Translations under genes and position numbers: made by a program
From: JAZKFT01 sp039925965
GTDB lineage: Bacteria > Bacteroidota > Bacteroidia > Chitinophagales > Chitinophagaceae
Assembly: GCA_039925965.1 (NCBI GenBank)
Contig: JBDSXW010000070.1
Coordinates: forward strand, 1-64,000
DNA: 64,000 nucleotides
Direction: 5' to 3'
Notes under the pieces: generated by a model
The model's database searches: none
The model's input: only the letters and a program-made list of their open reading frames with translations
What the model was told of the DNA's origin: nothing
Shown: piece after piece, positions 50,787 to 60,840 of the stretch
How the letters are laid out: every line of letters starts with the position of its first letter
Position numbering within the stretch: the first letter of the stretch is position 1

Positions 50787-52943
50787 TTACTTACTGATTC
50801 CTTCCAAAGCGAACAAGAACGCGTAATTCAGTGCCACATCTTTTAAATAATCGAAGCGGCCGCTGGCACCACCATGGCCAAATGCCATATTGGTGTGGAG
50901 TAACAGCATGTTGTTATCGGTTTTTGTGGTGCGGAGCTTCGCCACCCATTTGGCAGGTTCAAAGTACTGAACCTGGCTATCGTGCAGGCCGGTAGTTACC
51001 AGCAGGTTGGGATAGTTTTTCTTTTCAATATTCTCGTAGGGGCTATAGCTTTTCATATAGAAATATGCCTCCTTGTTTTTAGGGTTGCCCCATTCGTCAA
51101 ATTCGTTGGTTGTAAGGGGAATGTTTTCATCCAGCATGGTGTTGATCACATCCACAAAAGGCACCTGGGCGATGACGCCATGCCAAAGATCAGGTGCCAT
51201 ATTTACTACAGCGCCCATCAGCAAACCGCCGGCGCTGCCGCCCTGTGCATACAAGTGCGCTTTGCTGGTAAACTTCTGGTCTACCAGGTATTGGCCGCAA
51301 TCAATAAAATCGGTGAACGTATTTTTTTTCTTCATCATCTTTCCATCCTCGTACCATTGCCTGCCCATTTCCTGGCCGCCGCGTATATGGGCGATGGCGT
51401 ACACAAATCCACGATCGAGCAGCGTGAGCCGGCTACTGTTGAAACCTGCGTCCATGCTGGCGCCGTATGAGCCATAAGCATATAATAGCAGGGGAGCGGT
51501 ACCGTCTTTTTTCAACCCGTTTTTATATACCAGCGAGATGGGGACTTTGGTGCCGTCCTTCGCCGTAGCATATATTCTTTCTGTGGTATATGCTGAAGCA
51601 TCATAGCCACCGACTACTTCCTGTTGCTTCATCAGTTTCTTCTCTTTGGTATCCATCTTATAATCGTAGGTAGAGCCAGGCGTTGTCAGCGATGTGTACC
51701 AATAACGCAGGGTATTGCTGTTGTACTCCGGGTTGCCGCCGAAGTTGGCAGTATAGGCGGCTTCGCCAAAATCGAGGTAATGCTCAGCATTGTCTTTTAA
51801 ATTCCTGACACGCATTTTTACCAGCCCGTCTTTGCGCTCGTTGATCACGATAAAGTCTTTAAACTCTTCTATACTTTGCAATAAAACATCGCTGCTATGG
51901 GCGATGACTTCCTTCCAGTTGCTGGTATCTGTTTTATCCAGCGGGCATTCCATCAGGCGGAAATTTTTCGCATTCCAGTTCGTAAGGATGAGGAATTTAT
52001 TTTCCAGGGAAATGGGCTCGTACAGCACGTCTTTCATCCGGGGCTGAAACACTTTAAATGCAGCGGCGGGCGTGGCAGCATCCACACTGCGTATTTCGGA
52101 TGACAGGGTGGCCTGTGAATAAATGAAAATCTGCTTGCCATTTTTGCTCCTGCCCACCCCGATATAATTGCTCTTGTCTTTTTCTTCGTACACGGTAACA
52201 TCGGCAGCCGCTTCGGTGCCCAATACATGCCTTTTTATTTTTTCAGATAGCAGCGTCACCGGGTTTTTTGAAGTATAAAAAACCGTCTTGTTGTCTGCTG
52301 CCCAGGTACCAGCACCTTCAGTTCCGGAAATGGCATCTTTATAAATTTCCCCTGTTTCCAGGTTTTTAAAATGAATGATATATTCCCTGCGGCTCACAGT
52401 GTCGATGCCATAGCAAAGCAAAGTATTGTCCGGGCTGATGTCGAAACCGGTGGCTGAATAGTAGGCATGACCAGTGGCCAGTGCATCGATATCCAGCAGC
52501 ATTTCTTCTTTGGCATCCAGGCTGCCTTTTTTGCGGCAATATTTATAATACTGTTTTCCATCCTCGGTGCGGGAGTAGTAGAAATAACCATTTTTAAATA
52601 CCGGCACGCTTTCATCCTTCTCCTTAATCCTGCCTTTCATTTCATTAAAAAGATCGGCCTGCAATGTTTTGGTGCCGCTCATCACCGTATCGAGGTAGGT
52701 GTTTTCTGCGGTGAGATAGTCCACCACTTTTGTACTGTCCGGACCCTTACCAAAATAATCGTACATCCAGTAGTACGGATCATTTACCGCGTCGCCATGG
52801 ATGGTTCGTATATGCTCTTTCATTGCCGCGATGGGTGGTTGAGCCGCTGGCCATTTATAGGCTTCTCTTTTTATTTCTGTGCTATTCGTGTTGCAGGATA
52901 TCATGGCTACTACTACAATTGCGGTGAAGACTTGTTTGGTCAT
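50787..52943 (-). CDS. Oligopeptidase B-like prolyl oligopeptidase (S9A), lipoprotein
   Basis: This 718-residue serine peptidase cleaves short peptides, in oligopeptidase B after basic residues. A lipobox Cys at about residue 17 (VVAMISC) predicts membrane anchoring in the periplasm or outer membrane. The N-terminal beta-propeller (about 80-430) gates the alpha/beta-hydrolase domain. The catalytic Ser (about 569) is in AQGGSAGGLLMG, the Asp (about 655) in TTGLHDSQV, and the His (about 689) in NMAFGHGG. The start at 52943 precedes a good signal sequence. It is followed on the same strand by the arginase-family gene. Confidence 0.9.
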   Translation of the reverse strand: MTKQVFTAIVVVAMISCNTNSTEIKREAYKWPAAQPPIAAMKEHIRTIHGDAVNDPYYWMYDYFGKGPDSTKVVDYLTAENTYLDTVMSGTKTLQADLFNEMKGRIKEKDESVPVFKNGYFYYSRTEDGKQYYKYCRKKGSLDAKEEMLLDIDALATGHAYYSATGFDISPDNTLLCYGIDTVSRREYIIHFKNLETGEIYKDAISGTEGAGTWAADNKTVFYTSKNPVTLLSEKIKRHVLGTEAAADVTVYEEKDKSNYIGVGRSKNGKQIFIYSQATLSSEIRSVDAATPAAAFKVFQPRMKDVLYEPISLENKFLILTNWNAKNFRLMECPLDKTDTSNWKEVIAHSSDVLLQSIEEFKDFIVINERKDGLVKMRVRNLKDNAEHYLDFGEAAYTANFGGNPEYNSNTLRYWYTSLTTPGSTYDYKMDTKEKKLMKQQEVVGGYDASAYTTERIYATAKDGTKVPISLVYKNGLKKDGTAPLLLYAYGSYGASMDAGFNSSRLTLLDRGFVYAIAHIRGGQEMGRQWYEDGKMMKKKNTFTDFIDCGQYLVDQKFTSKAHLYAQGGSAGGLLMGAVVNMAPDLWHGVIAQVPFVDVINTMLDENIPLTTNEFDEWGNPKNKEAYFYMKSYSPYENIEKKNYPNLLVTTGLHDSQVQYFEPAKWVAKLRTTKTDNNMLLLHTNMAFGHGGASGRFDYLKDVALNYAFLFALEGISK

Positions 52944-53103
52944 AAAAAGCGATTGAAGATGGAATGTACCATTTTAGTTTCTACAAATGAAAAGGAACAG
53001 AAAACCGGCTCTGGTAGTTTTGTCCAAATTGTAAACAACCGTTCGGTATGGGGGTAAATAATTACTTTTAGCCACCAATTTATCAAATCCAAATAGTCAT
53101 TCG

Positions 53104-53562
53104 ATGGCCCTTCCAAATGTTTTTACCGCGAATTCCGCAGCTGCCTTAGTTGCGCGGATCAATCAACTGGCACCCGGCATTCATCCCCACTGGGGCAAAA
53201 TGACCGTGTCCCAAATGCTGGCACATTGTAATGTGACCTACGAAATGGTATACGAAGACAAACATCCAAAGCCAGGTTTTTTGATGAAACTGATATTAAA
53301 AATGCTGGTTAAAAAAACGGTGACCAATGAAGCTCCTTATTCGCATAATTCGAGGACAGGTCCCCAGTTCGTTATCAAAGACCAGCGTGATTTTGAGCCG
53401 GAGAAGAAACGGCTGATTGATCATATTCAAAAAACACAGGAGTTGGGTGAAGCGTCGTTTGATAACCGCGTGTCGCATTCTTTTGGCCCGTTGAAAGCAG
53501 GGGAGTGGAACAATATGTTTTATAAGCACCTGGACCACCATTTGAGGCAGTTTGGGGTATGA
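53104..53562 (+). CDS. DUF1569 (DinB-like) protein
   Basis: This 152-residue cytoplasmic protein is similar to DUF1569, a four-helix-bundle group in the DinB/YfiT-like superfamily. It shows HPHWGKMTVSQMLAHCNVTYE near the N-terminus and FGPLKAGEWNNMFYKHLDHHLRQFG at the C-terminus. The histidines in AHC and KHLDHH fit a metal site of these bundles. Function is unknown. It is the only + strand gene of the 49-56 kb block, divergent from the protease gene. Confidence 0.8.
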   Translation: MALPNVFTANSAAALVARINQLAPGIHPHWGKMTVSQMLAHCNVTYEMVYEDKHPKPGFLMKLILKMLVKKTVTNEAPYSHNSRTGPQFVIKDQRDFEPEKKRLIDHIQKTQELGEASFDNRVSHSFGPLKAGEWNNMFYKHLDHHLRQFGV

Positions 53563-53601
53563 GCGGAAACAGGTACCCGCTATAGTGCCCCATCTTAAGC
53601 A

Positions 53602-53629
53602 AAATCGTAAATCCCAAATCGTACATCTC
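53602..53629. repeat. Heptanucleotide array (AAATCGT/AAATCCC)
   Basis: Four 7-bp units, AAATCGT, AAATCCC, AAATCGT and ACATCTC, lie in the 69-base gap between two convergent genes. Confidence 0.6.
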
Positions 53630-53631
53630 GT

Positions 53632-56139
53632 TCACCACCTTGCTACCAGCTTAATATTGATCAGCCTGGGTGTAAGCCTGTTGGGGATGGTAAAGATATT
53701 GTTGGCGAAATCTTTGATGAGGGCGTAGGAGATCGTGTTGGCGCGGTCGATGAGATTAAAGACTTCGAGGCTGGCCCAGATGGTTTCAAATTTGCGAAGG
53801 GGATTGTGACTGCGGCGTTTGCTCTTGTCGCCATCCAGCAGCAGGGCGCTGAAGCCAATATCGGTGCGGATATAGCTGGGTATCTCCAGCGCATTGCGGT
53901 ACTTGGTGCTGCCCACAATATTGTACGGTAAATTACTGCCATATATTACGCTGAGTGATACTTTGAAATTTTTATTGGTGCTGAGGTAATCCTGGAAGAA
54001 CACACCGAAATTCAGGCGGCGATCTGTAGGGCGGCGCAGCCAGCCGATATCTGTTTTTACCGAATCTTTGATCACCTGGTCCTTGGTTTTACTAGTAATT
54101 TCTTCGCCACTGGCGTTTAGGTATCTCTGGTAAAAGTCACCATCGAGGTTTTCTTTGGTGTTCATCAAACCAATGCTGATCCAGCTTTCGGCGTCTTTTA
54201 CGAGCTCGCCATAGAGCCGGGCTTCTACACCATAAGCATAGGCTTTGGCGCTATTGGTGCCGAAATAGCGCACTCTTACATTGTCGATATCGTAGGGTAC
54301 CACATCTTTCATATTTTTATAATACGCTTCACTTGTGATATGGAATGGCCTGTCCTGCACTTTGAAACTATAATCAATTCCGCCGCTGAACTGGTAACTC
54401 TTTTGCGATTTAAGCGCGGTGTTCACACTGCCGTTGGGCCGGCGCATTTCGCGGTAAAACGGCGGCTGGTTGTACACACCTGCGGAGGCGCGGAAGATGA
54501 TGTCTTTTTTCCAGTGGGTGGGGTTATAGCTAAATCCCACACGTGGCGACACGAGGAACTCTTTGTTGAGATTATTGGCGTTGTAACGAATCCCTGCGTT
54601 GATCGTAAACTGGCTGTTTATCTGGATATTATCCTGCACGAAACCCTGCAGGCGTGTAATATTCAGGTCGCTTTTGGCATTGATGCTGCGGTATAAATTA
54701 AGCGGCCCAGGGCGATTAGGTAGCGCATAGCCGGCACTATCCTGGTATTCCCATTCTTTCAATACATCATTTATTTTTTCTATACCCAGGCTATTGCCAA
54801 ACTGGATAAAATGCTTGCCTTTATCCAGCGTGGCCCTGATTGAAGCGGTGTACACTTCGACGTTCAATTCGTTGCGGCTATAATTCTGGTACACGCCAGC
54901 ACCCAGCGGATTTACGATCAGGCCGAAGGTAGGCTGGCTCTTATCAAAATCACGGTCACCAAACAGGTAGGAACCTGCTATATCCACATTCTCCTGCTCC
55001 TTGTTTTGAAAGCGGCTGAGCATGCCTTTGAGCTTAAACCGTTTTGAAATATTCCGGGTAGCGCTAAGGCCGACCATATTGGTATTGTACTTGTCTTTCT
55101 CCTGGCCTTCAAAGAAAATATCCAGTCCCAGGTTTTGCGTATACAGGGGCGAGAACACGGAAGTCGTTTGTTTGCTTTCCTCGGGAAACAAAGTGAATTT
55201 GGTATTGCCCAGGTTGGCCAGTAATTCGTACAACCACTTGTCGTTGGGCTGCCAGGTTATGTAGGCTTGAAAGTCGGATGAAGAAGGCACATAATTACCT
55301 TTAGTTTCCTGAGAGCCCAGCAGGCCCTTGAGGTTACGGTTGCGGAAGCCCACATTGTAGGTCACTTTGTTTTTTGCCAGTAATCCTTCGAGATGCAGGC
55401 CCTGTTCCAGCAGGCCAATATATCCACTCCCGCTATTACCACTATTGGCATCCGGTTTTTTATACGTGATGTCGAGCACGCTACTCATCTTATCGCCATA
55501 CTTACTCTGAAAGCCCCCATTGTAAAAATTCACCGTGCGGGTCATTTCAGGGTTGATAAAACTCAGCCCTTCCTGCTGCCCGTTGCGGATGAGGTAGGGG
55601 CGGTACACTTCAAAATCGTTGACATAGATCAGGTTCTCATCAAAGCTGCCACCACGTACGCTGTACTGGTTGGTGAGTTCGCTGTTGGTGCCCACCATCC
55701 CTTTAATAATCTGTTCGATACCCGTAAGCGGCGTCGGATTTAGGAGTGGTGTTTTGGGATTGATTTGTATCAGTCCCGACTGGCGGCGGTCCATTTTATT
55801 CGTCACCAGCACATCCTGTAGTTTATAGGAACCTTTGATCAACTGAACGGTGATGGTTTCTTCCTCGCCAATACTCAGGTAAAAGTTGGTCTGCTGATCG
55901 TTATATCCCGAAAAGCTAAAAACCAATGCCACGGCCTTTCCCGAAGGAACGGTGATCGAAAACCGGCCGCTGTCGTTGGTGGTGATGCCGCTTTGTTTGC
56001 CCAATACTACTACGGATACTTTGGCCATGGGCTTTTCCTGGTCGTCCACCACCCGGCCGCTGAGGGTGGCCGTTTTCTTTTGGGCGAAAAGCGAGAGTGA
56101 ACTGGCAATAAGAATAATCAGGAGGCTGTATATCCGCAT
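53632..56139 (-). CDS. TonB-dependent receptor with N-terminal CarboxypepD_reg-like domain
   Basis: This 835-residue outer-membrane protein has a signal peptide (MRIYSLLIILIASSLSLFAQ), a CarboxypepD_reg-like domain (about 25-105: LSGRVVDDQEKPMAKVSV), and a plug domain with YSVRGGSFDENLIYVNDFEV. A 22-strand barrel follows, ending NIKLVARW. No SusD homologue is adjacent, so it is not a classical polysaccharide-utilisation pair; the ligand is unknown. It lies on the - strand and converges with the DUF1569 gene across a heptanucleotide array. Its start faces the large + strand secreted protein gene at 56301. Confidence 0.87.
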   Translation of the reverse strand: MRIYSLLIILIASSLSLFAQKKTATLSGRVVDDQEKPMAKVSVVVLGKQSGITTNDSGRFSITVPSGKAVALVFSFSGYNDQQTNFYLSIGEEETITVQLIKGSYKLQDVLVTNKMDRRQSGLIQINPKTPLLNPTPLTGIEQIIKGMVGTNSELTNQYSVRGGSFDENLIYVNDFEVYRPYLIRNGQQEGLSFINPEMTRTVNFYNGGFQSKYGDKMSSVLDITYKKPDANSGNSGSGYIGLLEQGLHLEGLLAKNKVTYNVGFRNRNLKGLLGSQETKGNYVPSSSDFQAYITWQPNDKWLYELLANLGNTKFTLFPEESKQTTSVFSPLYTQNLGLDIFFEGQEKDKYNTNMVGLSATRNISKRFKLKGMLSRFQNKEQENVDIAGSYLFGDRDFDKSQPTFGLIVNPLGAGVYQNYSRNELNVEVYTASIRATLDKGKHFIQFGNSLGIEKINDVLKEWEYQDSAGYALPNRPGPLNLYRSINAKSDLNITRLQGFVQDNIQINSQFTINAGIRYNANNLNKEFLVSPRVGFSYNPTHWKKDIIFRASAGVYNQPPFYREMRRPNGSVNTALKSQKSYQFSGGIDYSFKVQDRPFHITSEAYYKNMKDVVPYDIDNVRVRYFGTNSAKAYAYGVEARLYGELVKDAESWISIGLMNTKENLDGDFYQRYLNASGEEITSKTKDQVIKDSVKTDIGWLRRPTDRRLNFGVFFQDYLSTNKNFKVSLSVIYGSNLPYNIVGSTKYRNALEIPSYIRTDIGFSALLLDGDKSKRRSHNPLRKFETIWASLEVFNLIDRANTISYALIKDFANNIFTIPNRLTPRLINIKLVARW

Positions 56140-56300
56140 AGTTGGTTTTGAGAATGGGTGGAAAATTAAGGAAGATTTTTAGATAAGAGCGGATACAGGG
56201 GAGATTATAGATTTTAGGACCAATAGCTCGTTGCTAAATGCGTCCTTAATATGCAACTGAAAGCTTGTACATTCGACACACGAACCCAAAACACACCCTT

Positions 56301-59300
56301 ATGAAACGTTTGTTTACTATCATTCTCTTTTTTACAGCTAATTATTTATTATCTCAAACAACCGTTACCCTTGATTGCACGGGTACAGCAGGAAGTTTTA
56401 ATTCAGGCTCGGTAAGTGCGTCCGGGGTTAAAAATGATGGTGAAATCATTGGACTTAACAATGGCGGCGGCAACAGGGGTTGGGCGAGCTTTGATTTATC
56501 CACCATTCCGGCAGGCTCAGTTATCACAAGTGCCACCATCAGTTTCACTACTTATAATTCTACGACGTCTTCATCGCTTAACGATATCTACGGGTTTATA
56601 GGAACGCCATCCTCCATGCCAGGAACAACACTCTATGCGAGTTGTGGATCCGGTACCAGTTTTAATAACAACACATGGCTGGCTAATGGATCAAATACCA
56701 AGAGCCTAAACGCCAGTGGCCTTAGCTTTTTACAAAATAACTTTGGAGGAAGTGTTAACCTGGGGTTCGTTAGGACATCAGCCAATACCTATACTATCTA
56801 TGGTTATGGAAACGCCACCGCATTGCAACCGCATTTAACGATAACGCACAATTTACCGCCATGTACGGGAACGCCAACCGGGGGGACAGTCAGTTCAACA
56901 AGAGATAGTCTTTGCGATAATGTTACCTCATTTACTTTATCTGTAACTGGTGCTACGGGGGGGAGTCTTACCGGGCTTAGCTACCAGTGGCAATCATCAC
57001 CAAATGGGACCGTTTGGAGCGATATGGGAAATGGCACAGGACTAACATTCACGGGTACTCAATCAACCACAACTTATTATCGCAGAAAAATTACTTGCAG
57101 CGGGAATGCAGCCTATTCCTCCATAAATATTATTGTTTCAAATGGGGCTCCGATAGGTGGCACAGTAAGCGGAGCGAGGTATTATTGTTCGCCTGGGCAA
57201 ACAATTGACCTAAGGGTCGATGGTGGTTCTCCGTTAACGGGAGGCAGAACCTGTCAATGGCAAAAATCTATTGATGGTAATGTGTGGGTTGACATTTCGG
57301 GAGCGGTTAATGGTAATTTGAACACGATTTTTAATAGTGAAACCCATTTTAGAAGAAAAATAATATGTGGTACATCCACTGCATATTCTAACTCCCGGCA
57401 TCTCAAAAGTGGCCTGGTTATTACTCCTAATTACATAGAATTGCCTGGTGAAGGTGGTGCTTGTTTTACGCGGATTGGAAGCTGGATTGGGCTCTCAACA
57501 GGTTCCTTAACGTCACCTGGAATACAATTAATCGGGCACAGACCCTATAAATTAAGGTATTACAAATATCTAAGAGGAGCAGATGGCGGATATGAGGGTG
57601 GTGAAGTATTTGCTACAACATCTTTGGTCTTTAACGGATTCGGCACGTCCAGATCTAATGCCACACAGTATGTTGTTTCTGGCTATGAGGATATAAATTT
57701 TACCCCTGATTCTTCTGGTATTTACTATTTAAAATGGAATTATCAAAGTGTATGTACTGCAAATTGTTCAGGCAGTGCGTCTACCCCCAACGCAACTGTC
57801 GGGGAAATTTCTATTAAATTATCGGATCCTTGCATTTCCCCGTTAAATATTGTCGTAAATAATATCACCACAAATTCTGCCACAATAAGTTGGAATCCCG
57901 CAATTATACCAGGCTCTGATAGTGTATTAAATTATAGATGGTATAAAAGCAGTGAAAATCTTGAAGGATTTATTACTGATACAGTTTTAAATATTTCAGG
58001 ACTTTTAGCAGATAGTAGTTATTACTATTTTATTTCTACAAACTGTGCTACTACACCTCCTACAAGAAGTAATTACAATATAGTTCCCTTTAGAACCCTT
58101 ATTATTCAGGATAATTGTTTTGGAAGCTTACCAATAACCCAAACCGCTTATAATGAAAGCTGTAACGGTATTTTAGTAAATACCCAATATGCGCAACCTT
58201 CACCAACTCCACCAACTTTAGATTCCGCCGATTTCGACGACGACCTCTGGTATAAATTTACAGCCACCAGCAAAAACGCCACATTCAAGTTTCAAAACTT
58301 TAGCAATACTCTCGGAGTATCTACGGGAATTGTTTATGTACTGTACGGTGACAGTTGTTCGGCACTTTCCACCATAGCCGCCAATTTTATTCCTGCTTCT
58401 TTTGGCGTTGGAGAAAGTGCTGTTTCCGGCCTAACCGTTGGCAGAACCTACTATTTGCGAATTGCCACAAAAGGTGTTGGTACAAGAGCCAATTTTAAGT
58501 TCTGTGTGATGGTTCCCGCCCCAAATACTTTTCCAGTAATAACAGGTATCGGTTCATCTATCGTATGTGCCGGTTCGCCCATTACCATTAGCGGGTCCGA
58601 TCTTACAGATGCAACATCTGTAAGTATTGGTGGAGTTTCTGCAAATTCGTTTACAGTAGTTTCTGCAACCAGTATTAATGCGGTATTTATAACTGGTGCT
58701 AGCGGCAACGTTAGTGTCACAACTCCGTTTGGTATTGCAATATTAGATAGCATTTCGCTTAGCATCAAGCCTTCGCCATTGGTTACACTTTTGGCAGATT
58801 GCTGCGTGGGTGGCCAGTTAAAAGCTGTTAGCGATGGTGGCATAGAGCAAATAAGCTGGCTGTACAATGGCAATATTATCCAAACCGTAAATGGAACCTG
58901 GAAAGCCAACGCTCTTACTGTTGCAGGTGGTAATGGTAATGGTATAGCAGCTAATCAATTAGCGGCACCTTTTGGCATTACCAAAGATGCACAGGGCAAT
59001 ACCTATGTGGCGGATGCCAATAACCATCGTATTCAAAAATTTCCACCTAATAGTACTATCGGTATCACAGTTGCTGGTGGTAATGGTGCTGGCAATGCAG
59101 CGAATCAGTTAAATACCCCACGTGGCGTATTTGTCGATGCCCAGGGCAATATTTTTATAGCAGATGCCAACAATAACCGTGTCCAAAAATGGCTTCCCAA
59201 TGCAGTAAATGGAAATACTGTTGCTGGGGGTAACGGTGCAGGTGCAGCAGCAAATCAATTGGATTTTCCGCATGGTATTTTTTTAGATGCACAGGGAAAT

Positions 59301-60371
59301 CTGTATGTAGCCGATGCCAACAATAACCGAATTGAAAAATGGGCTGTTAATGCTGTATCAGGCACTACCGTTGCTGGCGGAAACGGCGCAGGTTCATTGG
59401 CTAATCAATTAAGCTATTCAACAGGAGTTTTTGTAGATGCATTTAACAATGTCTATGTAAGTGATTTTACTAATAACCGTATTCAAAAGTGGCCTGTAGG
59501 TGCCAGTACAGGCACTACGGTTGCAGGAGGAAACGGACAAGGCAATGCCACCAATCAACTGGATGGCCCACGTGGTGTATTTGTCGATTGTAAGGGTACC
59601 GTATTTGTGGCCGATCAAAATAACAATCGTATTCAAAAATGGGCCACTGGTTTTTCTTACGGAGTTACTATTGGCGGTGGCAGTGGCTCAGGTATTGCAC
59701 TCAATCAATTGACCGCGCCAGCGGCAGTTTATGTTACCGGTAGCGGTAAAATTGTAGTAGCAGACAGGTCTAACAATCGGGTAGAAGAATTTTCCTTACC
59801 GGATACTATGAGTTTAACGGTAGCCAGTGCAGGTTCATACAAAGCCATCATAACTTCTACAGGTTGCTGTGACAGGTCTTCCTTACCCACTAGTATTAAT
59901 CCAATCTACGGACCAAATATTTGCCCCGGCAGCAACACCTATTTTTCAAGCGGATCCGGTGCCGGAAACACCTACCAATGGCAGGTAAACACAGGTACTG
60001 GCTATGTGAACCTTGCTAACAGCAGCAACTATTTCGGCAGCAACAATGATACAATTACTATCCTCCAGCCCCCAACATCCTGGTATGGTTACAAATACCG
60101 CTGTCTTGTAAACGGTTCGAGTTATAGCCCCGAATATGCACTTCGGTTTTCGGTAACCTGGACAGGCACCAGCAATACCGCCTGGGAGAATCCATCCAAC
60201 TGGAACTGCGGTGCATTGCCCGATGAAAACACAGATGTGATCATCAGCAATGGCCTTACTAATTACCCGGCAGTAAACGTGAATGCGGCCTGCGGCAGTC
60301 TGAAACTGATGCCCGGGACTGTGGTAACGGTGAAAACAGAGATGAAGCTGGATGTCAAAAGAAGTAATTAA
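56301..60371 (+). CDS. Large secreted multidomain protein with NHL-type propeller
   Basis: This 1356-residue secreted protein starts at ATG 56301 before a signal peptide (MKRLFTIILFFTANYLLSQ); an in-frame ATG at 56265 adds 12 unlikely residues. Domains in order are an N-terminal beta-sandwich (about 20-180), two Ig-like repeats with YQWQSSPNG/CQWQKSIDG, a fibronectin-III-like piece (NNITTNSATISWNP), an IPT/TIG-like piece (ITGIGSSIVCAGSPITISG), and six NHL-type blades with TVAGGNGAG and DAQGNIFIADANNNRVQKW. A final Ig-like plus short beta part ends TEMKLDVKRSN. No recognisable T9SS C-terminal domain is present. The gene ends 9 bases before a 21-bp minisatellite. The likely role is a surface or matrix protein. 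Confidence 0.8.
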   Translation: MKRLFTIILFFTANYLLSQTTVTLDCTGTAGSFNSGSVSASGVKNDGEIIGLNNGGGNRGWASFDLSTIPAGSVITSATISFTTYNSTTSSSLNDIYGFIGTPSSMPGTTLYASCGSGTSFNNNTWLANGSNTKSLNASGLSFLQNNFGGSVNLGFVRTSANTYTIYGYGNATALQPHLTITHNLPPCTGTPTGGTVSSTRDSLCDNVTSFTLSVTGATGGSLTGLSYQWQSSPNGTVWSDMGNGTGLTFTGTQSTTTYYRRKITCSGNAAYSSINIIVSNGAPIGGTVSGARYYCSPGQTIDLRVDGGSPLTGGRTCQWQKSIDGNVWVDISGAVNGNLNTIFNSETHFRRKIICGTSTAYSNSRHLKSGLVITPNYIELPGEGGACFTRIGSWIGLSTGSLTSPGIQLIGHRPYKLRYYKYLRGADGGYEGGEVFATTSLVFNGFGTSRSNATQYVVSGYEDINFTPDSSGIYYLKWNYQSVCTANCSGSASTPNATVGEISIKLSDPCISPLNIVVNNITTNSATISWNPAIIPGSDSVLNYRWYKSSENLEGFITDTVLNISGLLADSSYYYFISTNCATTPPTRSNYNIVPFRTLIIQDNCFGSLPITQTAYNESCNGILVNTQYAQPSPTPPTLDSADFDDDLWYKFTATSKNATFKFQNFSNTLGVSTGIVYVLYGDSCSALSTIAANFIPASFGVGESAVSGLTVGRTYYLRIATKGVGTRANFKFCVMVPAPNTFPVITGIGSSIVCAGSPITISGSDLTDATSVSIGGVSANSFTVVSATSINAVFITGASGNVSVTTPFGIAILDSISLSIKPSPLVTLLADCCVGGQLKAVSDGGIEQISWLYNGNIIQTVNGTWKANALTVAGGNGNGIAANQLAAPFGITKDAQGNTYVADANNHRIQKFPPNSTIGITVAGGNGAGNAANQLNTPRGVFVDAQGNIFIADANNNRVQKWLPNAVNGNTVAGGNGAGAAANQLDFPHGIFLDAQGNLYVADANNNRIEKWAVNAVSGTTVAGGNGAGSLANQLSYSTGVFVDAFNNVYVSDFTNNRIQKWPVGASTGTTVAGGNGQGNATNQLDGPRGVFVDCKGTVFVADQNNNRIQKWATGFSYGVTIGGGSGSGIALNQLTAPAAVYVTGSGKIVVADRSNNRVEEFSLPDTMSLTVASAGSYKAIITSTGCCDRSSLPTSINPIYGPNICPGSNTYFSSGSGAGNTYQWQVNTGTGYVNLANSSNYFGSNNDTITILQPPTSWYGYKYRCLVNGSSYSPEYALRFSVTWTGTSNTAWENPSNWNCGALPDENTDVIISNGLTNYPAVNVNAACGSLKLMPGTVVTVKTEMKLDVKRSN
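58910..59790 (+). repeat. NHL blade repeats in the large secreted protein
   Basis: Six coding repeats of about 49-50 codons each contain TVAGGNG, an A-NQL step, DAQGN and ADxNNNRIQKW. They predict a six-bladed propeller. Nucleotide identity between units is high enough for recombination to change blade number. Confidence 0.8.
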
Positions 60372-60380
60372 AAGCTGTTC

Positions 60381-60840
60381 CTGGCTCCAAGATCTGTTGC
60401 TTGCTCCCACCGATTGATTGCCGGCTCCAACCGATTTGTTGCCGGCTCCAACTGATCTGTTGCTGGCTCCAACCGATCTGTTTCTGGCTCCAACCGATCC
60501 GTTGCTGGCTCCAAGATCTGTTGCTTGCTCCCACCGATTGATTGCTTGCTCCAACCGATCAGTTGCTAGCTCCAACCGATCTGTTGCCCGCTCCAACCGA
60601 TCTGTTGCCGGCTCCAACCGCTCTGTTGCCGGCTCCAACTGATCTGTTGCTGGCTCCGACCGATCTGTTGCCGGCTCCAACAGCGTCGTTGCTGGCTCCG
60701 ACCGATCTGTTGCCTGCTCCAACCGATCCGTTGCTGGCACCAACCGATCCGTTGCTGGCACCAACCGCTTTGTTGTTGGGCCCGACCGATTTGTTGCTGG
60801 CTCCAACCGATGGGTTGCTGGCTGCAACGGCTATTGCCTG
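60381..60840. repeat. GC-rich 21-bp minisatellite, about 22 copies
   Basis: About 22 units of 21 bp have consensus TTGCTGGCTCCAACCGATCT plus a final G. Two units are shortened by 2 bases or so. A 40-bp block (60381-60420) recurs at 60505-60544, a higher-order duplication of about six units. Frames on both strands remain open for long stretches, as repeated LLAPTDL on + and GASNRSV on -, which follows from a 21-bp period and is not evidence of coding. It separates the two large secreted protein genes. Confidence 0.93.

Noticed and set aside
59946..60827. A 293-residue - strand frame crossing the repeat and the secreted protein gene
   Set aside because: It overlaps a clear + strand gene, and its N-terminal half is pure minisatellite.
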